Assembly (NCBI RefSeq): GCF_025421715.1 | Contig: NZ_JAOEFC010000004.1 | Location: 62,001 to 126,000 of the forward strand | Length of the DNA stretch: 64,000 nucleotides | Direction: 5' to 3' | Source of the DNA: Microbacterium festucae | Lineage (GTDB): Bacteria; Actinomycetota; Actinomycetes; Actinomycetales; Microbacteriaceae | Shown: positions 61,466-64,000 of the stretch, one piece after another | Layout of the letters: the number at the start of each line of letters is the position of its first letter | Numbering within the stretch: the stretch's first letter is position 1 | Notes under the pieces: model-generated | What the model was told of the DNA's origin: nothing | What the model saw: only the letters and a program-made list of their open reading frames with translations | Databases searched by the model: none | Made by a program: the position numbers and the translations under genes

Positions 61466-62892
61466 GAATCGAACCCCAATCCCAGTCGGTCCAGCGTCTT
61501 CAGCAGCAGGTTACGCCGCCCCTGGTTGTGGTCGGCGCGGTCGAGCGACCACCGAGTCGCGGTGATGCCGATCGCCGCCGCCGGCTCGGGCGGGAAGGGG
61601 AGCGGGCGCCGCCGCACCATCTCGAGCTGCGTCCTCTCGGTGGACCGGCCGGCGAGCAGGTCGAGCATGACATCGGCGGCGAACCGGGTCGAGCCCACCC
61701 CGAGCCCGGTGAACCCGGCCGCGTAGGCCACCCGGCCGGCGCGGGCGGTGCCGAAGAACGCCGTGAACTGCGTCGACGTGTCGATCGCGCCGGCCCACTG
61801 GTGCGAGAAGCGCAGACCCTCCAGCTGCGGGAACGTCGTGAAGAAGTGGCTCGCGAGCTTCGCCCAGACATCGGGCCGGTGCTCGTAGCCGGGGTCGACG
61901 CGCCGGCCGTAGTGGTACAGCGCGTCGTAGCCGCCGAACAGGATGCGGCCGTCCTGCGACAGGCGGTAGTAGTGGAACTGGTTGGCCATGTCGCCGATGC
62001 CCTGCCGGTCGTGCCAGCCGATCGACGCGAGTTGCGCGGCCGTCAGCGGCTCGGTCATCAGGGCGTAGTCGTAGACCGGCACCGTCATCAGGCGGTTGCG
62101 GCGCAGCAGCGACGGGAACACGTTGGTGGCCAGCACCGCCTGCGCCGCCTCGACGCGGCCGTGCTCGGTGACCACGCTCACCCCGGTGCCCGAGGTGTCG
62201 AGCGCCCGCACCCGCGAACGCTCGAAGATCTCGACGCCGCGCTCCTCGGCCACGCGTGCGAGCTCGGCCGCCAGCCGCGCCGGATGCACCAGCCCGCACG
62301 TGGCCTTCTCCCAGACGGCGGCGAGGTAGGTGGGCGAGGCCACGGCGCGCTGCGCCGCCTCCTGGTCGAGGAAGACGACGTCGGGGTCGCCCTCGGCGGC
62401 CCACTCCTCCAGCCACGCCACCTCGTGCGGTTCGACGGCGGGGGCCAGCTGCCCGGTGCGCTCGAACTGGAAGTCCATGCCGTACTCGGCTTCGCTGGCC
62501 TCGATGGCATCCAGGTTGGCGCGGCCGAGCCGGTCGAGCTGCGGCATCTCGTCGGGCCAGCGGTTGACGCCGTTCTCGTGCCCGTGGGTGAGGCTCGACT
62601 CGCAGAACCCGCCGTTGCGGCCCGACGCCGCCCACCCGGTGCGGTTGGCCTCGACCACGACCACGCGCCGCTCGGGGTCGCGCGTCTTGGCCAGCAGGGC
62701 CGTCCACAGCCCGGTGTAGCCGGCCCCGACGACCACGAGGTCGGCGGCGACCGTGCCGCGCAGCGGCGGCCGGTCGGGGCGCAGCGACGCCGGGAGGTCG
62801 TCGATCCAGAACGCGCCGCTGCGCGTCTGCTCGAGGCTGTGGCTGATGACGGATGCCGAGGGCACGCGTCTTTCGAAGACGGTGGTTCCCAC
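61462..62892 (-). CDS. PuuB-like FAD amine oxidoreductase, copy 2
   Basis: The protein has 476 residues from the GTG at 62892, with AGGAAG about eight bases upstream; the in-frame GTG at 62901 is too close to that site. Motifs: FWIDDLP near the N-terminus, ADLVVVGAGYTGLWTALLAK, GWAASGRNGGFCESSLTHG, FTGLGVGSTRFAADVMLDLL. It is diverged from copy 1 (53674) and has a longer N-terminus (~45 residues). Probably acts on another amine or on the glutamylated form. Forms a unit with the cupin gene. Confidence 0.91.
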   Translation of the reverse strand: MGTTVFERRVPSASVISHSLEQTRSGAFWIDDLPASLRPDRPPLRGTVAADLVVVGAGYTGLWTALLAKTRDPERRVVVVEANRTGWAASGRNGGFCESSLTHGHENGVNRWPDEMPQLDRLGRANLDAIEASEAEYGMDFQFERTGQLAPAVEPHEVAWLEEWAAEGDPDVVFLDQEAAQRAVASPTYLAAVWEKATCGLVHPARLAAELARVAEERGVEIFERSRVRALDTSGTGVSVVTEHGRVEAAQAVLATNVFPSLLRRNRLMTVPVYDYALMTEPLTAAQLASIGWHDRQGIGDMANQFHYYRLSQDGRILFGGYDALYHYGRRVDPGYEHRPDVWAKLASHFFTTFPQLEGLRFSHQWAGAIDTSTQFTAFFGTARAGRVAYAAGFTGLGVGSTRFAADVMLDLLAGRSTERTQLEMVRRRPLPFPPEPAAAIGITATRWSLDRADHNQGRRNLLLKTLDRLGLGFDS

Positions 62893-62981
62893 GGGTATCA
62901 CTTCCTATCGGGGTGTTGCTTCGGGGTGGTGGATGGGTGGTGTCGGGGTGTCGGGGTGCCCGGTCGTGCGGCGCCGGGGGT

Positions 62982-63050
62982 CATAACTCAGGCAGAACGG
63001 CGGTGCGGGCGGCTTTCGGCGCCCGTGCGGGCGATTCTGCCTGAGTTATG
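62982..63050. repeat. Palindromic intergenic element, family A, copy 3
   Basis: A 69-bp element with perfect 16-bp arms CATAACTCAGGCAGAA (62982-62997) and its complement (63035-63050). It shares CATAACTCAGGCAG and TGCCTGAGTTATGCGCC with copies 1 and 2, about 49 kb away, but the centre is unrelated and shorter. It lies between two same-strand genes in the 173-bp gap before the amidohydrolase stop. Confidence 0.85.
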
Positions 63051-63065
63051 CGCCGTGGCGACAGG

Positions 63066-64000
63066 CTAGGCGTCGTCGGCGGCGTACACGCGCGCCCCGT
63101 CGACGAAGGTCTGCAGCACTCGCGTGGCCCCGATGCGGTCGATGGGGCCGTCGAAGGGGTCGCGGTCGAGCACCGCGAGGTCGGCGAGCTTGCCGACCTC
63201 GATCGTGCCCGTGTCCCCGTCGAGGTGGTTCACCCACGCCGACCCGGCCGTGTAGGCGGTGAGTGAGGTGGCCAGGTCGATGGCCTGCTCGGGGAGGAAC
63301 GGCTCGTAGTCGCCCTCCTCGTGGCCGGGCGCGGCCTGACGGTTGACGGCGGTGTGGATCGCGGCCAGCGGATCGGGCGAGCTCACCGACCAGTCCGAGC
63401 CGGCCGCCAGCACCGTCCCGGCGCGCATCAGGTCGCCGAACGGGTACTGCCACGCGCTGCGCGGCGCGCCGAGGAACGGCAGGGTCAGCTCGACCATCTG
63501 CGGTTCGAGCGTGGCCCACAGCGACTGCATGTTGGCGGCGACGCCGAGCCGGCGGAAGCGCGCGATGTCGTCGGGGTGCACGACCTGGATGTGCGCGATG
63601 TGATGCCGGTTGTCGCTGCGCCCGTTGCGGACGATCGCCTGCTCGACGGCATCCAGGCACTCGCGCACGGCCCGGTCGCCGATGGCGTGGAAGTGCACCT
63701 GGAACCCGAGGGCGTCCAGCCGCGGCACCGCGTCGGAGAGCACCTCGGGCGGCACGAACGAGATGCCGGAGTTGTCGGTGGGGTGGCCGTGGCCGTCGCC
63801 GTAGGGCTCGAGCATGGCGGCGGTGAAGTTCTCGGCGACACCGTCTTGCATGACCTTGATCGTCGTGGCGCGGAAGCGCTCGCCGGTGAACCGCTCGCGG
63901 GCGGCGACGAGGTCGGGGATCTGCTCGATGCCGCGGGTGCGGTCGAACCACAGCGACCCCACGACGCGTCCGGTCAGCAGCCCCTCGCGCTCGGCGCGCA
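63066..64000 (-). CDS. Amidohydrolase (YtcJ/exoenzyme-like), 5' end beyond window
   Basis: The last ~311 codons are present; the frame is open through the right edge. Motifs of the amidohydrolase_3 family: VHFHAIGDRAVRECLDAVEQ (metal His), HHIAHIQVVHPDDI, LAAGSDWSVSSPDPLAAIH (metal Asp), LTAYTAGSAWVNHLDGDTGT and IEVGKLADLAVLDRDPF at the C-terminus. These enzymes hydrolyse amides or formamides of amines and may release an amine for the PuuB-like oxidases next door. The substrate is not known. Confidence 0.9.
   Translation of the reverse strand, partial: RAEREGLLTGRVVGSLWFDRTRGIEQIPDLVAARERFTGERFRATTIKVMQDGVAENFTAAMLEPYGDGHGHPTDNSGISFVPPEVLSDAVPRLDALGFQVHFHAIGDRAVRECLDAVEQAIVRNGRSDNRHHIAHIQVVHPDDIARFRRLGVAANMQSLWATLEPQMVELTLPFLGAPRSAWQYPFGDLMRAGTVLAAGSDWSVSSPDPLAAIHTAVNRQAAPGHEEGDYEPFLPEQAIDLATSLTAYTAGSAWVNHLDGDTGTIEVGKLADLAVLDRDPFDGPIDRIGATRVLQTFVDGARVYAADDA

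Overview
The window (about 72% G+C by eye, strong G/C third-position bias, many GTG starts, GTGA/ATGA stop-start overlaps, leaderless-looking promoters) reads as an actinobacterial chromosome, most likely Microbacteriaceae and Microbacterium-like. Support comes from the Actinobacteria-type homoprotocatechuate dioxygenase, two copies of a short DUF7882-like protein I associate with this family, MmyB-type XRE and FCD-GntR regulators, and an LAITG class-E-type sortase signal. No rRNA, tRNA, CRISPR array, integrase, transposase or phage gene is visible. It looks like core plus catabolic chromosome rather than a mobile island.

Layout. 1-3765: tail of a FUSC membrane protein, adhE with a strong terminator and a 24-nt C run, and a small lipoprotein. 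3863-13305: surface-glycan block, with a domain-swapped GH3 protein carrying a membrane segment at each end, then a tight operon GH3 - GtrA-like membrane protein - GT2 glycosyltransferase - LytTR response regulator - AgrC-like histidine kinase. 13656-18562: MmyB-type regulator, DUF1684, Dabb protein, and a sugar-isomerase/Gfo-Idh operon with a convergent TetR gene that appears to share an operator with it. 18985-32619: homoprotocatechuate (4-/3-hydroxyphenylacetate) meta-cleavage cluster: hpaI, hpaH, hpaD, hpaE, FCD-GntR regulator and an unusual FAH-RraA fusion on the minus strand; divergent MHS transporter and MobA-like flavin hydroxylase; then a ThDP-dependent enzyme and a diiron protein that share the same palindromic operator. 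32595-35052: TetR gene divergent from a KstD-like FAD dehydrogenase. 35210-41610: araD, two DUF202 proteins, ppsA-ppsR, amine oxidase. 41709-49310: paralogous MarR pair, DUF7882-type small genes, CsbD, PQQ-type sugar dehydrogenase, HAD enzyme, CPBP protease, LAITG wall protein. 49311-52173: NarL-type two-component system behind an aldo/keto reductase. 52219-64000: polyamine/omega-amino-acid catabolism (two class III transaminases, two PuuB-like oxidases, aldehyde and methylmalonate-semialdehyde dehydrogenases, PucR regulator, cupin) and a truncated amidohydrolase.

The most unusual material is intergenic. At least eleven palindromic elements of 59-99 bp, in several sequence families, sit between genes. 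Each has matched arms of about 10-21 bp at its two ends. One family recurs near both ends of the window, one occurs three times at exactly 79 bp, and one is a recent duplication. They are not clearly terminators, because some lie between divergent or co-directional genes. The other strong signals are the shared operators that tie regulators to separate operons, and the GH3-GtrA-GT2-LytTR operon, a candidate system that makes or trims a surface glycan and senses something at the envelope.
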